Of a stretch of 64,000 bases of DNA, positions 35,769 through 46,428 are shown one piece after another. The DNA is from Prolixibacteraceae bacterium (GTDB lineage: Bacteria > Bacteroidota > Bacteroidia > Bacteroidales > Prolixibacteraceae). A model generated the notes under the pieces. It was given only the letters and a program-made list of their open reading frames with translations, was not told where the DNA came from and searched no databases. A program made the position numbers and the translations under genes. Position 1 is the stretch's first letter. Each line of letters starts with the position of its first letter. The stretch covers positions 37,568 through 101,567 of the forward strand of contig JAIBEY010000038.1 of NCBI GenBank assembly GCA_019459525.1. Reading direction: 5' to 3'.

Positions 35769-38700
35769 ATGAGAAAATCATTTACTCGGCTTTTTAGTAT
35801 TTTTTTACTGATTGCGGTATTCGTTTTGCAGGGCTTTGGGGTTTCGGTTACTTTTCCGGATCTTGAGCCTAGTACTACGTTGCTCAATCACAAAAAAACC
35901 GACACCTTTGTGTTGACTACCTCAGAAAAGGTAGTTCCTGGTGTTGGAGTAATTCGCCTGAAAGATGGCGTAATAGGCACGACCTTAGGTGCCTATCAGG
36001 CAACTAATCCCAATGTAACTATCACTGAAAAAGCTGATGGTACATGTGAAATTGCTGTAAATTTTACAAGTCTTTTGCTTGATGAGAAAACCTACACGTT
36101 AGAAGCTGATGCTAACTTTGTAAAAGCTGCTGATGACGCTGTTGCTAGTAACAGTCGCAGTTGGACTGTTGAGACAGGAGACTATACTGTTCCTGTTCTT
36201 GCAACTACAGCCCCTTTATCACCTGTTAATGGTGCATCAACAGCTATTCAACTGGATCAGAATTTGACTGTTACATTTAATGAGGATGTTAAGATTGCAA
36301 CCGATGGTAAGTTTTATATTTATGAAGATAACGGAACTGCCTTTGGTAATTTATTTGAAGTTGTAGAAGGTGCTGCATTATCGGTATCCGGAGCTACAGT
36401 TACTATTAATCCAGTTAAGACTTTTAAAGAATTAACTAAGTATTATGTGGTAATTCCTGCTGGCGCTGTTGTTGATGCTGCTGACACTTTTGCGAATGAT
36501 AATATGAATAAATTCGCTGGTTGGTTAAATAATACAACCTGGGCGTTCACTACTCGCGATGCTACTGCTCCTGCTGTTACTAAGTTTACTACTGATAACA
36601 TAGCTAAAGATGCTTTCGATGTATTCGTGCAGTTAGATAAAAAAGGTAAAGTATATGTTTTAGCTGTTGCTAAAGATGCTACTGCACCTGCTGCTACAGA
36701 TTTCCTTGCTGCAAATGGCATGAAAGAAGCTGCTGTAACTGCTGCCGCTACTGATGTTAAACTTAGCCTGACTCAGTTCTTTAGCGGAACAGCCACAGCT
36801 ATGACTGAAGGTGGTTCTTATGATGTATATGTAATGACAGAGAATGCGGAAACTGTTACTCCAACACAGAGTGTCCCTGCTAAAAAACTTACTGTTACTA
36901 CCAGTGATGTTACAAAACCAACAATCGCTGCATCTGGATTGTACCCATTAGGGGGAGAATCAAACTCTGATGTAAATGAGAAAAATTATCTTACTGTTGA
37001 ATTTTCTGAAAAAGTAAAAATAGGTACTGGTAAGGTTGATATTTACACATGGAATAACGCTACCAATCACGAATTATTGGTTTCTGTTCCTGCTTCAGCT
37101 TTAAAAGTGTCTAAGATTGCCGGTGTTACAGAAAAAGATTCTTTGTACATTCCGGTTGATAAATCACTTTGGAAAAGTTCTACCTCCTACTATGTGAATT
37201 ACAATGAAGGAATTGTAGCTGATTTGTCTGGAAATAAACTTGTTGCCGTTACTACAACTGAAGGCTGGAAGTTTAAAGTTCAGGATTTCCTTGCTCCTAC
37301 CTATACTATTGTTCCGTTGAATGGTGCTACTGGTGTTAGCCAGGTTGCTCCTCAGGTTACTATTACCTTCAATGAACCTTTGTATAAGGATGCAATTGGT
37401 ACTGCGATGGATGTAGTTGGTCTTACTGATGCTTTACATCTTAAAAAAGGAACTACCGCGGCTGCTTTTACTCCAACAATTGCTGGTAATGTAGTTACGT
37501 TAACTATTACACCTTCTGTTGCAAGTAATGATGTTTTCGAGTTATCTATTGATACCAAAAAGATCTTTGACCTTTCTGGGAATGTGGGAACTACTGAAGA
37601 TAAAGTAACCTTTACGATTAAAGATTTCGAATCTCCTGTTGTAACTGTTGAACCTCTTTCTCCTGGAAAATCAGATAACATTTTGATTAAGTTTAATGAA
37701 CCTGTATTTAATGCAGATGGTTCAGCCATTACTGATGCAGATGTAGCCAATATGGTTATTTTCCGTAAAGGAACAACAGCTGCTGGTGCAATCGTCAATG
37801 CTACATACACCGTTGCTGCTGATGCCAAATCATTTATTATCAATCCTGCTAATGATTTCACAACTCCAGGAGATCAGTACTATGTACGTTTAGGTGCAGG
37901 TGCTGTAGAAGATGCTGCTGGTAATGCAAACGCTTTAGCAGAGCAAGTTATCGCCGTTGCTGATTTTATCGCTCCAACAGCAGAACTTGTAGGAGTTGGC
38001 ACTTCACCAATTGCACCTCCTGCTTCTACCGCGGTTCAGATTAAATTTAGCGAACCATTGGAAACATTAGCTGATGTAGCAATTGCTGATGGTAATGATG
38101 CAACCGCATTTGTAAACCTGAAAGAAAATGGCGAAAATGTTTCGTTTACTGCTGCATGGGATTTAACAACTCCTGCAAATCCAACGATTGTTATTACTTA
38201 TCCTTATACGTTTAGTAAAACTTATACCATTTCTGTAGGTAAATCTTTGCAAGATGCTTCTGAAAATTTATTTGAAGGCATCACTGAAAGTTTTACTACT
38301 TGGTCTAATGCTGCTCCAGCTATGGTTTCTGTAGCTCCTGCTTCTGCTGCTAAGGAACAAGCTAATAATGTTGTCCTTACAGTAACTTTTGATCAACCGG
38401 TTGTAGCTAGTGCTGGAACTATTACTTTAGGTGGTACAAGTGCAACTGTTGGTGCTGTTACTATTGATGGCGCTGTTTTAACTATTGCACACACTGCGTT
38501 TGCCAACGACCAAACAATCACAGTAACTGTGCCTGCTGGTTTTGTTAACGGTATTAATGGTCTTCCATCTTCAGTTGTTAGCTGGTCATTTAATACTCAT
38601 GAAACCGTAGCACCAACTGTAGCTACTTATTTACCTGCAATTGCTTCTACAACAGCAAGTGTTTCTGAAAAGTTGAAATTAACTTTTAGCGAAGAGGTTG

Positions 38701-41700
38701 TTGAAAGAGCTGGTCAGATTTTAATTAAGGATTTTGCTACTGATGTTACAGTACAGACCTTAACAGAGGCTAATACTGCTGTAAACGCTGATGATAAGAA
38801 GATTCTGGAAATTACTCTACCTACAGCTTTGGCATATAACAAACAGTATTATGTAGTAATTACTGAAGGTTTTGTTGAAGATGTTGCTGCCAATAAATAT
38901 GCAGGAATCAGTGGTAATAGCTGGAATTTTACAACTGTAGCTACTCCTGGTGCATTTACTGTAGCTTCTAGTGTACCTGCTGACGGTGCTGATAAAATTG
39001 CTGCTGGTATTAATTCAATCACTGTTACTTTCAACAGGGATATTAAAGCTGGTTCTTTATCGTCGGTGAATAAAATTACACTGAATGACGGATCTGCAGA
39101 TGTTATTACTGATGTTGCTAACTCAAGTCGTTTCTCTATTTCTGGTAATACACTTACCATTAATACGCTTAGCGATATTGTTGCCAATAAAACTTATACG
39201 TTGACTTTAGCCGCTGGTGTAGTAAAAGATACCTATGGTACTGACAATACAGGCGAAACAATTGTATTCTATACTAAAGATAACAATGCACCTAAAGTAG
39301 CAAGTCATACTCCAGCTAAAGATGCAACAAACGTAGCTGTAAATACAACTATTGTATTAAACTGGGATGAATTACCACGTAATATTGATAATTCTGCAAT
39401 TCTTGCTGCTGATATTAAAACCAAATCAATTGTTTTAGTTGGTGGAAGTAATGCCTATACTGCTTCGATAAACGGACAACAATGGACATTAACCTTGGAT
39501 GCTCCGTTAGCTGAAAAAACTGCATATACTGTTTCTGTTGATTTAGACCAAGTTGAAGATGCCAATGATATTGCTGGATCTTCTACGCCTTATACATGGA
39601 CATTCACTACACTCGATGCTACATGTAATGCTCCTACAGCTTTTGTTGTTACCGAAGATACCAAAGGAACTGAAATCAAGTTCACTGTAACTTTTGATGA
39701 AAAAGGTGCAGTTTATTATGCAGTTCTTCCTTCAGCTACAGCAGCTCCAACGGCTGCCGAAGTTGTTGCAATGAATAAAACTATAGCCTTTGCTGGCCCA
39801 GGAACACTTACCAGTGCAGCACAGACAGTTACCGGTTTAACTTCAGGTGCTTCTTATAAAGCTTATTTTGTTGCTGTTGATGCTTCTGCAAATCAGAGCA
39901 CTGTTTATGCACCTGTTGCCTTTACTACCAAAGATGTTGTAGCTCCTTCAGTTACTGCTATGGTTCCTGCTACAGGTACTGTTGATGTGGTTGCGACTAC
40001 GGATCTTAAACTAACCTTTAATGAAACTGTTGTTAAAGGAACTGGTTTTATTGTTATCCGTAAAGTTGCAACTGATGAACTTGTAGCAAGTATTGATGTT
40101 ACAAGCGGAAGTGTTGCACTTGCTACTACTGATGGCAAAACTACTGCTACAGTTACTACTGGTGTTACTCTTGCCAGCAAAACAGCTTATTATGTAGAAG
40201 TTTCAACAGGAGCATTTACTGATGCTGCCTTGAACAAATCTGCTGGTATTTCTGGTTCGGCTACTTGGACATTTACTACTAAAGACACAGTTAGTCCATT
40301 AATGGTTAAAACTAGTCCTGCTGATGCTGAGGTTCCAGCTGTACCAACTCCAGAGATAGCTGTTGGAACAACTCTTAGCATAGCATTCAATGAAGAGATG
40401 AAAGCTCCTACAGGTGTTGCTTACGTTAAATTTATTTCTAATGATGCTGTATTTGAAGTAATTAATGCTAGTGCAATTACTTTAAGCGCTGACAAGAAAA
40501 CAATGAGTTTACATATGGTAAACGTACCGACAGAGCAGACTGAATTCTATGTAGATTTGGCTGATCTTGGACTTAAAGATCTTGCTGATAATGCATGGGT
40601 AAATGTATTGAATACTAAAAACTGGAACTTTATTGTTTTAGATCAGACTGCTCCGGTTTTAGCATCATCTGTTCCTGCTAACAACGCAACGATGGTAGCA
40701 ATTACTACTCCTATCGTACTTACTTTCTCGGAAGCTATTTTTAAAGCTCCAAACGGAACCGATTTTGATGGCACTGCTGCAAAAATCGCTGACGTGGTTA
40801 GTTTAAAAGATGCTGCTGGTAATACAGTTGAACTGGCCACAGTTAATCCAGTTACGATTGACTTAGCTCGGAAAGTTGTTACTATTACCCCCAAAAATGC
40901 TTTAGTTAGCGAATCTGTTTACAAAGTATATGTTAGTCCGGTTGTTGACAATCGTAAAAATGTTAGCAACGAAATTGTTGTAACATTCACAACTAAAGAC
41001 AATACTGCTCCATTTGTAAGTGCAGGTAACTGGAATCCTGCATTCGATACTACAATGAATCCTAAAACAGGTGTAGTTACTGTTACATTCAATGAACCTG
41101 TTTACGATGAAGTAACTATCACAAGTGAACTTAATGCTGTAGTTATTGATGTTGTCAATGCTAATATTGTTGACTTCTTTACCTATAATGTTGGTACAGT
41201 AACTCGTGATGGAAATGGAGATATAGCTTCATTTACAGCAGGAGCTGCTGTAAGCTTTACCGGAACTATTTCTGCAGACAAAAAATCTATGGTTTTGACT
41301 CCGGTTGCTGCCGCTTTACCTTTAACTTCTGAAGCTTGGTATCAGGTTGTTTTGAAACCAGGAGTTGTTGAGGATCTTGGTGATAATGGCAATGTTACAA
41401 GCAATACTATCTTCCAGGTTGAAGATCATGTTAAACCTACAGTTACTCTTTATGCTCCTCAAGGTGCTACTGCTGCTGCTACTGAAATGAAGATTACTTT
41501 CAATGAACCAGTAAAAGTTGGTGCAGGTAGTTTCTTTATTCGCAATTATGTTGATGGAACATTGATTGAAGAGGTTGCTGCTAATGCAACTAATGTTACA
41601 GTTGATGGTACTTCAGTAGTAGTTAAACATGCTGATTTCCCAGCCAACATGAATTTTTATGTGAATGCTGATGCTGGTGTAATTACCGATGTAGCTGGTA

Positions 41701-43091
41701 ACGCTTGGGCTGGTATTGAAACCGCTGCAATTAATACTTGGAAGTTTAGTACAGCTGATGCTGTTGTTCCCGTATTGTTTGCAGAAGGAGCTTTATTGCC
41801 AGAACCAGGAGCTGTTAATGTAAGTTTAAATACAGAACTTAATGTTATTTTCAGCAAAGCTGTTAGCAAAAATGTTGGCAATATTGTTATCTATAACGAA
41901 GATTGGACTCCATTCCAGGTAATACCTGTTTCTGCTGTGACAATGAAAGCATTTACTGATCCTGTTTACCAGGCTGATCGTATTGCTTCAATTCCTCACG
42001 CTGAATTCGCTCCATTATCTAAATATTTCGTACGTGTAGAAGCTGGTACATTTAAAGATGCTGCAAATAATTTGTTTGCTGGATTGTTGGATAATACATG
42101 GTTCTTCACAACTGAAGATAATGATGCTCCTGAAATTGTTTCTACAACTCCATTAGATAATGCTACTACAGTTGGTATTTCTGATGATTTAGTAATCACT
42201 TTTGACCGTGATGTATTAGCTAATGCTGCTGGAAAAGTTATCGTGTATGAAGAAGTTGGTAATACCGGAGTATTGGTTGAATCCATCATCACTACAGATG
42301 CAACTAAAGTAACTATTGATGGTCCTGTAGTAACAATTGCTCGCGCAACTGCTTTGAAATACAACTCAAACTACTACGTGATTATTGAATCTGGTGCATT
42401 TACTAATACTGCTTCAGAGAAAAAACCATTTGCTGGAATTACAACAACTTTAGGTTGGAATTTTGCAACTGGTGCTGATGTGGATGCTCCTGTTTTTGTA
42501 TCTATGACTCCAAATGCTACTACAGTCTTAACTGATAATCATCCTACTTTTGTGATGACTTTCAATGAAGATGTTGTTCTTGGTACTGGTAATATTAAAG
42601 TTATTAAGAAAGATGGCACTGTTCCAGTTCTTGATATTCCTGTAACCGGTGCTGTTGTTGCTGGGAAAACTGTAACTGTAACTTATGTTGCACCTACAAC
42701 AGGAGGTCTTGACAAGAATACTGAATACTATGTGTTAGTTGACGGTGGTATTGCAAAAGATGCTCTTGGTAATGCTACTGCTGCTATTACCGATGTGGCT
42801 ACTTGGACATTCAAAACTGGTGCTGACTTTGCAACTGATAAAGATCCAGATGTAAATACTTCTCTAGAGTTTAAGGTTTATCCAAACCCATTTGTTGATT
42901 TTGTTACTGTAGAAACTACTGCTAAACTTTCTAAAGTGATTGTTACTAACATCGCTGGCCAGAAAGTAAAAGAAGTTGTTAATCCAACTGACAGAATTCA
43001 ATTAAACGAACTGCGCAGCGGCGTTTACTTTATCTCTCTGTATGACATGGATAATGTAATTGCTAAAACTGCTAAGATTATTAAAAGGTAA
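35769..43091 (+). CDS. Giant secreted surface protein: Ig-like (Big_5/SbsA-type) repeats with T9SS sorting domain
   Basis: A 2440-residue protein, exported by Sec (signal peptide about 1-24) and then by the type IX system. Between them lie about 20 modules of roughly 110 residues. Most are SbsA-type Ig-like domains with the pattern AP-x-V-x-x-x-x-P-x-x-GA-x-x-V and ITFNEPV/FSEAV-like strands. Two modules (about residues 268-380 and 1290-1390) look Fn3-like. The C-terminal SLEFKVYPNPFVDFVTVE...GVYFISL is a type A sorting domain. Ala, Thr and Val dominate and codons are mostly T-ended, as in tuf, implying strong expression. Likely role is adhesion or a surface coat; no enzymatic domain is visible. 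It is a single-gene unit. Confidence 0.92.
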   Translation: MRKSFTRLFSIFLLIAVFVLQGFGVSVTFPDLEPSTTLLNHKKTDTFVLTTSEKVVPGVGVIRLKDGVIGTTLGAYQATNPNVTITEKADGTCEIAVNFTSLLLDEKTYTLEADANFVKAADDAVASNSRSWTVETGDYTVPVLATTAPLSPVNGASTAIQLDQNLTVTFNEDVKIATDGKFYIYEDNGTAFGNLFEVVEGAALSVSGATVTINPVKTFKELTKYYVVIPAGAVVDAADTFANDNMNKFAGWLNNTTWAFTTRDATAPAVTKFTTDNIAKDAFDVFVQLDKKGKVYVLAVAKDATAPAATDFLAANGMKEAAVTAAATDVKLSLTQFFSGTATAMTEGGSYDVYVMTENAETVTPTQSVPAKKLTVTTSDVTKPTIAASGLYPLGGESNSDVNEKNYLTVEFSEKVKIGTGKVDIYTWNNATNHELLVSVPASALKVSKIAGVTEKDSLYIPVDKSLWKSSTSYYVNYNEGIVADLSGNKLVAVTTTEGWKFKVQDFLAPTYTIVPLNGATGVSQVAPQVTITFNEPLYKDAIGTAMDVVGLTDALHLKKGTTAAAFTPTIAGNVVTLTITPSVASNDVFELSIDTKKIFDLSGNVGTTEDKVTFTIKDFESPVVTVEPLSPGKSDNILIKFNEPVFNADGSAITDADVANMVIFRKGTTAAGAIVNATYTVAADAKSFIINPANDFTTPGDQYYVRLGAGAVEDAAGNANALAEQVIAVADFIAPTAELVGVGTSPIAPPASTAVQIKFSEPLETLADVAIADGNDATAFVNLKENGENVSFTAAWDLTTPANPTIVITYPYTFSKTYTISVGKSLQDASENLFEGITESFTTWSNAAPAMVSVAPASAAKEQANNVVLTVTFDQPVVASAGTITLGGTSATVGAVTIDGAVLTIAHTAFANDQTITVTVPAGFVNGINGLPSSVVSWSFNTHETVAPTVATYLPAIASTTASVSEKLKLTFSEEVVERAGQILIKDFATDVTVQTLTEANTAVNADDKKILEITLPTALAYNKQYYVVITEGFVEDVAANKYAGISGNSWNFTTVATPGAFTVASSVPADGADKIAAGINSITVTFNRDIKAGSLSSVNKITLNDGSADVITDVANSSRFSISGNTLTINTLSDIVANKTYTLTLAAGVVKDTYGTDNTGETIVFYTKDNNAPKVASHTPAKDATNVAVNTTIVLNWDELPRNIDNSAILAADIKTKSIVLVGGSNAYTASINGQQWTLTLDAPLAEKTAYTVSVDLDQVEDANDIAGSSTPYTWTFTTLDATCNAPTAFVVTEDTKGTEIKFTVTFDEKGAVYYAVLPSATAAPTAAEVVAMNKTIAFAGPGTLTSAAQTVTGLTSGASYKAYFVAVDASANQSTVYAPVAFTTKDVVAPSVTAMVPATGTVDVVATTDLKLTFNETVVKGTGFIVIRKVATDELVASIDVTSGSVALATTDGKTTATVTTGVTLASKTAYYVEVSTGAFTDAALNKSAGISGSATWTFTTKDTVSPLMVKTSPADAEVPAVPTPEIAVGTTLSIAFNEEMKAPTGVAYVKFISNDAVFEVINASAITLSADKKTMSLHMVNVPTEQTEFYVDLADLGLKDLADNAWVNVLNTKNWNFIVLDQTAPVLASSVPANNATMVAITTPIVLTFSEAIFKAPNGTDFDGTAAKIADVVSLKDAAGNTVELATVNPVTIDLARKVVTITPKNALVSESVYKVYVSPVVDNRKNVSNEIVVTFTTKDNTAPFVSAGNWNPAFDTTMNPKTGVVTVTFNEPVYDEVTITSELNAVVIDVVNANIVDFFTYNVGTVTRDGNGDIASFTAGAAVSFTGTISADKKSMVLTPVAAALPLTSEAWYQVVLKPGVVEDLGDNGNVTSNTIFQVEDHVKPTVTLYAPQGATAAATEMKITFNEPVKVGAGSFFIRNYVDGTLIEEVAANATNVTVDGTSVVVKHADFPANMNFYVNADAGVITDVAGNAWAGIETAAINTWKFSTADAVVPVLFAEGALLPEPGAVNVSLNTELNVIFSKAVSKNVGNIVIYNEDWTPFQVIPVSAVTMKAFTDPVYQADRIASIPHAEFAPLSKYFVRVEAGTFKDAANNLFAGLLDNTWFFTTEDNDAPEIVSTTPLDNATTVGISDDLVITFDRDVLANAAGKVIVYEEVGNTGVLVESIITTDATKVTIDGPVVTIARATALKYNSNYYVIIESGAFTNTASEKKPFAGITTTLGWNFATGADVDAPVFVSMTPNATTVLTDNHPTFVMTFNEDVVLGTGNIKVIKKDGTVPVLDIPVTGAVVAGKTVTVTYVAPTTGGLDKNTEYYVLVDGGIAKDALGNATAAITDVATWTFKTGADFATDKDPDVNTSLEFKVYPNPFVDFVTVETTAKLSKVIVTNIAGQKVKEVVNPTDRIQLNELRSGVYFISLYDMDNVIAKTAKIIKR

Positions 43092-43110
43092 TACCGAATT
43101 GATTGATTAA

Positions 43111-43144
43111 AAAGGGGAAGCTTGCGGGCTTCCCTTTTTTTTTG
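43111..43144 (+). terminator. Rho-independent terminator of the giant gene
   Basis: GGGAAGC (43115-43121) pairs with GCTTCCC (43128-43134) around a 6-base loop, followed by ten T residues. It lies 20 bases after the stop codon. Confidence 0.9.
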
Positions 43145-43173
43145 TCATTACTCCACTTGTTCAAACTTTAGAT

Positions 43174-43914
43174 ATGAAACTTTTAAAAGCTCACAGAACC
43201 ATTAGAAAATATAAGAAAATTGATATTTCGGATGAAATTATAACGGATTTGCTCGAAAGCGGTATTAGGGCTTCAAATACTGGAAACATGCAGCTCTACA
43301 GTATTATCGTTACCAGAAGCCAAGAGAAAAAGACGTTATTGGCTCCGTTACATTTCAATCAATCTATGGTTATTGATGCTCCGCTTGTATTGACCATTTG
43401 TTTTGATTTTAAACGATTCTCTGATTGGTGTGTTTCACGTAACACTCTTGCGCACTTTAATGATTTATTGTGGCTGTTAAACGGGACAATTGATGCTTCT
43501 GTTTTAGCTCAGAATATTTGTGTAGCTGCGGAGAGTTATGGGTTAGGGATTTGTTACCTTGGTACTACGCTGTACAATACTGCTGAGATAAGCGAAGTGC
43601 TTAGTCTTCCGGTAGGAGTTATTCCTGTTACTACTTTAACTGTTGGGTATCCGGAGGTGGTTCCTGAACTTACAGATCGTTTACCTTTAAATGCAGTGGT
43701 TCATTTCGAAGAGTACAAAAACTATTCGAGTACTGATATCGCTGAAATTTATAAGGAGAAGGAAAGCCTTCCATCGTCAATGCAATTTGTAATAGAAAAT
43801 AAAAAGACAACCTTGGCTCAGGTTTTTACTGAAGTGCGTTATAAAGCTTCTGATAGTGATTTCTTTTCAGTGAAATTGCTGAAAATGCTCAGAGAGCAGG
43901 GTTTTGAGCTTTAA
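43174..43914 (+). CDS. Nitroreductase-family flavoprotein (NfsA-like)
   Basis: A 246-residue FMN-dependent oxidoreductase. FMN-contact features are RTIRKYKKIDI (about 8-18), ASNTGNMQLYS (about 34-44), QNICVAAESYGLGICYLG (about 113-130) and GYPEVVPELTDRLP. The C-terminal extension resembles NfsA/FRP types. It likely reduces quinones, nitro compounds or flavins with NAD(P)H; the physiological substrate is unknown. It converges, 15 bases apart, on the LytTR regulator gene. Confidence 0.9.
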   Translation: MKLLKAHRTIRKYKKIDISDEIITDLLESGIRASNTGNMQLYSIIVTRSQEKKTLLAPLHFNQSMVIDAPLVLTICFDFKRFSDWCVSRNTLAHFNDLLWLLNGTIDASVLAQNICVAAESYGLGICYLGTTLYNTAEISEVLSLPVGVIPVTTLTVGYPEVVPELTDRLPLNAVVHFEEYKNYSSTDIAEIYKEKESLPSSMQFVIENKKTTLAQVFTEVRYKASDSDFFSVKLLKMLREQGFEL

Positions 43915-43929
43915 TTTTTTGTTGTGTGC

Positions 43930-44631
43930 TTAGATGGTATGCTGATTGATTCGTGTAAAGAAAACGGCTCTGTAATTATGCCCAATCATTAGTTTTTTTG
44001 CACATACCTCAACCATGTTTCCATCTATGGCTGAGATTTTTTGCAGGTTTACGATATGCGATTTATGAATCCTGAAAAAAATCTCAGAAGGAAGTGCTTC
44101 TTCCATCTTTTTCATAGATAGGTTGGTTATAAAATGTGTAGTCTCAGTATATATTTTGATATAATCGCCTAGCCCTTCCACGTAAATGATCTCATTAAAT
44201 TTAATTTGGACGGTCTTTTTGTTTGCTTTAATGAATATCGATTGGATCTTATTTTCGGTATCGGCTGGTCGATGATGGGTTAGCTGATGCTCTGCTTTTT
44301 GTATTGAAACTAAAAAGCGGCTTAACGAAAATGGTTTGACCAGGTAATCCAATACATTCAATTCATAACCTTGCAGTGCATACTCGGTATAGGCAGTTGT
44401 TAAAATTACAAGTGGTGGAGTTTTCATGGTCTTCAGGAATTCAATTCCTGACAATAACGGCATATTAATGTCTAAAAAAAGTAAATCGATGGTTTGCGTA
44501 TTTAAAAAGGGGATGGCTTCAAGCGCATCGCTGCAAGAGCCTACGATTTCTATCGTTTTAAGGTCTCCGGCATATTTCTTAATAATTTCATGCGCGAGTG
44601 GTTCATCATCAATAATTAAAGCTCTTATCAT
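43930..44631 (-). CDS. LytTR-family response regulator
   Basis: A 233-residue regulator: receiver domain (about 1-120) with phosphorylatable Asp in LLFLDINMP (about 54) and Lys in YLVKPF, followed by a LytTR DNA-binding domain with IIYVEGLGDYIKIYT and FFRIHKSHIVNLQKI. Its gene lies 19 bases after its sensor kinase gene, and the two form an operon with three metabolic or glycosylation genes upstream. Targets are unknown. Confidence 0.95.
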   Translation of the reverse strand: MIRALIIDDEPLAHEIIKKYAGDLKTIEIVGSCSDALEAIPFLNTQTIDLLFLDINMPLLSGIEFLKTMKTPPLVILTTAYTEYALQGYELNVLDYLVKPFSLSRFLVSIQKAEHQLTHHRPADTENKIQSIFIKANKKTVQIKFNEIIYVEGLGDYIKIYTETTHFITNLSMKKMEEALPSEIFFRIHKSHIVNLQKISAIDGNMVEVCAKKLMIGHNYRAVFFTRINQHTI

Positions 44632-44650
44632 TTCACCATTTTGTTATTTG

Positions 44651-45700
44651 TTACTTTAACTGAACTTCGAGCAGGATTGTAAAGGTTTCGGGCGTTTTAA
44701 CTACCTCATAGTGATAGTCTGCTCTTGCGTATAAGTATTCCAGCCTTTTTTCGATGTTTTTTAAGCCGATTCCTGAACTTTGATTCGAATGTGGAAGGTT
44801 TGCCTGTTTGTAGTTGTTACTTATCGTAGAACGCATCATTTTTTCGTGAAACGATATGGTAATATGAATATAGGGTGACGGTGCTGGATTTTTTAGTCCA
44901 TGCTTAAATGCGTTGTCAATAAATGGTTCGAAGATCAACGGAATAACCTTAAGGTCCGGAATAACTCCGCTAACGGAATAGTTGATATCAATTTTGTTGT
45001 TCAGCCTGATTTTTTGCAACTCAATAAAGTTGGAAAGAAAATCCAATTCTTTTTTGACCGGAATGAAGTTTTCGCGCGATTCATAGAGTACATGCCGCAT
45101 TAAATCAGATAGTTTTAATATAATTTCCGGAGTTTTCGGAGAATTGGTTAAGGCCAGAGAATAGACGTTGTTCAGGCAATTAAATAAGAAATGAGGATTT
45201 AACTGAGACTTTAACGTATTAAGTTCTGCTTCTAATTTTTCGCGTTCAATTTGGCTATATCTTAATCTCATTTCCTGAAGATGAATCCAGTCTTTTACAA
45301 ATTTAAACAGCGAAGTTATTCCGACATAAAAGGCTGTTGTAAAGAAATGAGACGAAAACATGCTTGCAAACTGGTCGCTAAAACTCTTAGTTTTTAATCC
45401 ATAGACTAAAATCGTTTGGATAAGTAATGAGGAAGCTGAAAGTAAAATGAGAAGCCAGAATGTATAAAAAATGTATTTTTTTTGTTTCAATAATAGAGGT
45501 ACAAGCACGTACAAATTTACATATACGGCAAGAGCAAATCCAATATTCGGGATCAGAGCCTGAAGTAATAGCCCTGAATTTAAAACCAGTTGGTGATCTG
45601 ATGCCACATAAAATGCTGTAACTGCAAAGATTATGCTACAGAGCCAAAACAACAACTGACCTATTATCTTATATCTCGAATACGTTTTTAGGATAGGCAT
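44651..45700 (-). CDS. LytS/YehU-like sensor histidine kinase
   Basis: A 349-residue membrane kinase with about four helices in residues 10-135, then a cytoplasmic coiled coil (EREKLEAELNTLKSQ), the phospho-acceptor LNPHFLFNCLNNVYSL (His about 170), and an ATPase domain with PLIFEPFIDNAFKHG and SGIGLKNIEKRL. It lacks a separate periplasmic sensor domain, so the membrane region may sense the signal. It starts 2 bases after the glycosyltransferase stop and is paired with the LytTR regulator. Confidence 0.95.
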   Translation of the reverse strand: MPILKTYSRYKIIGQLLFWLCSIIFAVTAFYVASDHQLVLNSGLLLQALIPNIGFALAVYVNLYVLVPLLLKQKKYIFYTFWLLILLSASSLLIQTILVYGLKTKSFSDQFASMFSSHFFTTAFYVGITSLFKFVKDWIHLQEMRLRYSQIEREKLEAELNTLKSQLNPHFLFNCLNNVYSLALTNSPKTPEIILKLSDLMRHVLYESRENFIPVKKELDFLSNFIELQKIRLNNKIDINYSVSGVIPDLKVIPLIFEPFIDNAFKHGLKNPAPSPYIHITISFHEKMMRSTISNNYKQANLPHSNQSSGIGLKNIEKRLEYLYARADYHYEVVKTPETFTILLEVQLK

Positions 45701-45702
45701 TT

Positions 45703-46413
45703 TTAAATACGGTCTAAACGTTTAATCAGTTTCTGATAATAGTATTTCAACGGGTTGGTGTATTTCAGTTGTTTCCATGGCCTGCTGCTATGTGGCTTAT
45801 GCAATACCCCATGCGAAACCAAGAGATAATTTTTCAACCCAAGCTGAATGGATTTTCTGGAAATAGAAACGTCGTACCAGTGTTTTTCTGATGATAAGGT
45901 TTGAAAATCGTATTGTTTCAGTAATTCTGTTGTCAATAAGGTGCAGCAGAAACTTAAACTATGGCGCGTATTCACGATTTCCTTTTTCGTATTTCTGAAA
46001 TTCAGGTAGGGGAAATTAATTGCTCCGCCTGCATCTCTTGTTATGGAAGCCACCATACCGCAGCTCGGCAGAATTCTGGACTGTTCCACCAGTTTCCCGA
46101 GTGTGTTTTTTTCTACTTCAACATCCGATTCAACAATGATCAGTGGTACGCTTAATTCCAGCGCTTTTTTTTGCGCCATTTGCAGCACAAGCCGGTAGTT
46201 TGGTGAGGGGGTTGTGGTTATTTCTTCCAGATTGATCAGCTCGAAGTGATGTTGTTGGCTTAGCGATTTTAAAGCATTGGTTGTTTCAGCAGAGCTAAAA
46301 TCGTTAAAAATGCTGTATTGAAACTGGCCAGTTGACTGTTTAATGGATTGGATGGTCTCAATCGTTGTATTTAACGAGTCTTTCACGGGCGTTATAACTA
46401 GTGCGTCGTACAT
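45703..46413 (-). CDS. GT2-like glycosyltransferase
   Basis: A 236-residue GT-A-like protein. The N-terminus YDALVITPVKDSLNTTIETI, then YSIFNDFSSAETT, matches the start of family 2 transferases, and the metal-binding position is probably VESDVEV (about 94-100). The C-terminus is basic (PLKYYYQKLIKRLDRI). It lacks membrane segments. The gene is third in an operon and 2 bases before the kinase gene, so the two are almost certainly co-translated. Donor and acceptor are unknown. Confidence 0.75.
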   Translation of the reverse strand: MYDALVITPVKDSLNTTIETIQSIKQSTGQFQYSIFNDFSSAETTNALKSLSQQHHFELINLEEITTTPSPNYRLVLQMAQKKALELSVPLIIVESDVEVEKNTLGKLVEQSRILPSCGMVASITRDAGGAINFPYLNFRNTKKEIVNTRHSLSFCCTLLTTELLKQYDFQTLSSEKHWYDVSISRKSIQLGLKNYLLVSHGVLHKPHSSRPWKQLKYTNPLKYYYQKLIKRLDRI

Positions 46414-46428
46414 AAAAATGAAGTGTTT

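Noticed and set aside
35769..43091. DNA tandem repeats or CRISPR within the giant gene
   Set aside because: Repeats are at the protein level only; the DNA modules are diverged and not regularly spaced identical units.
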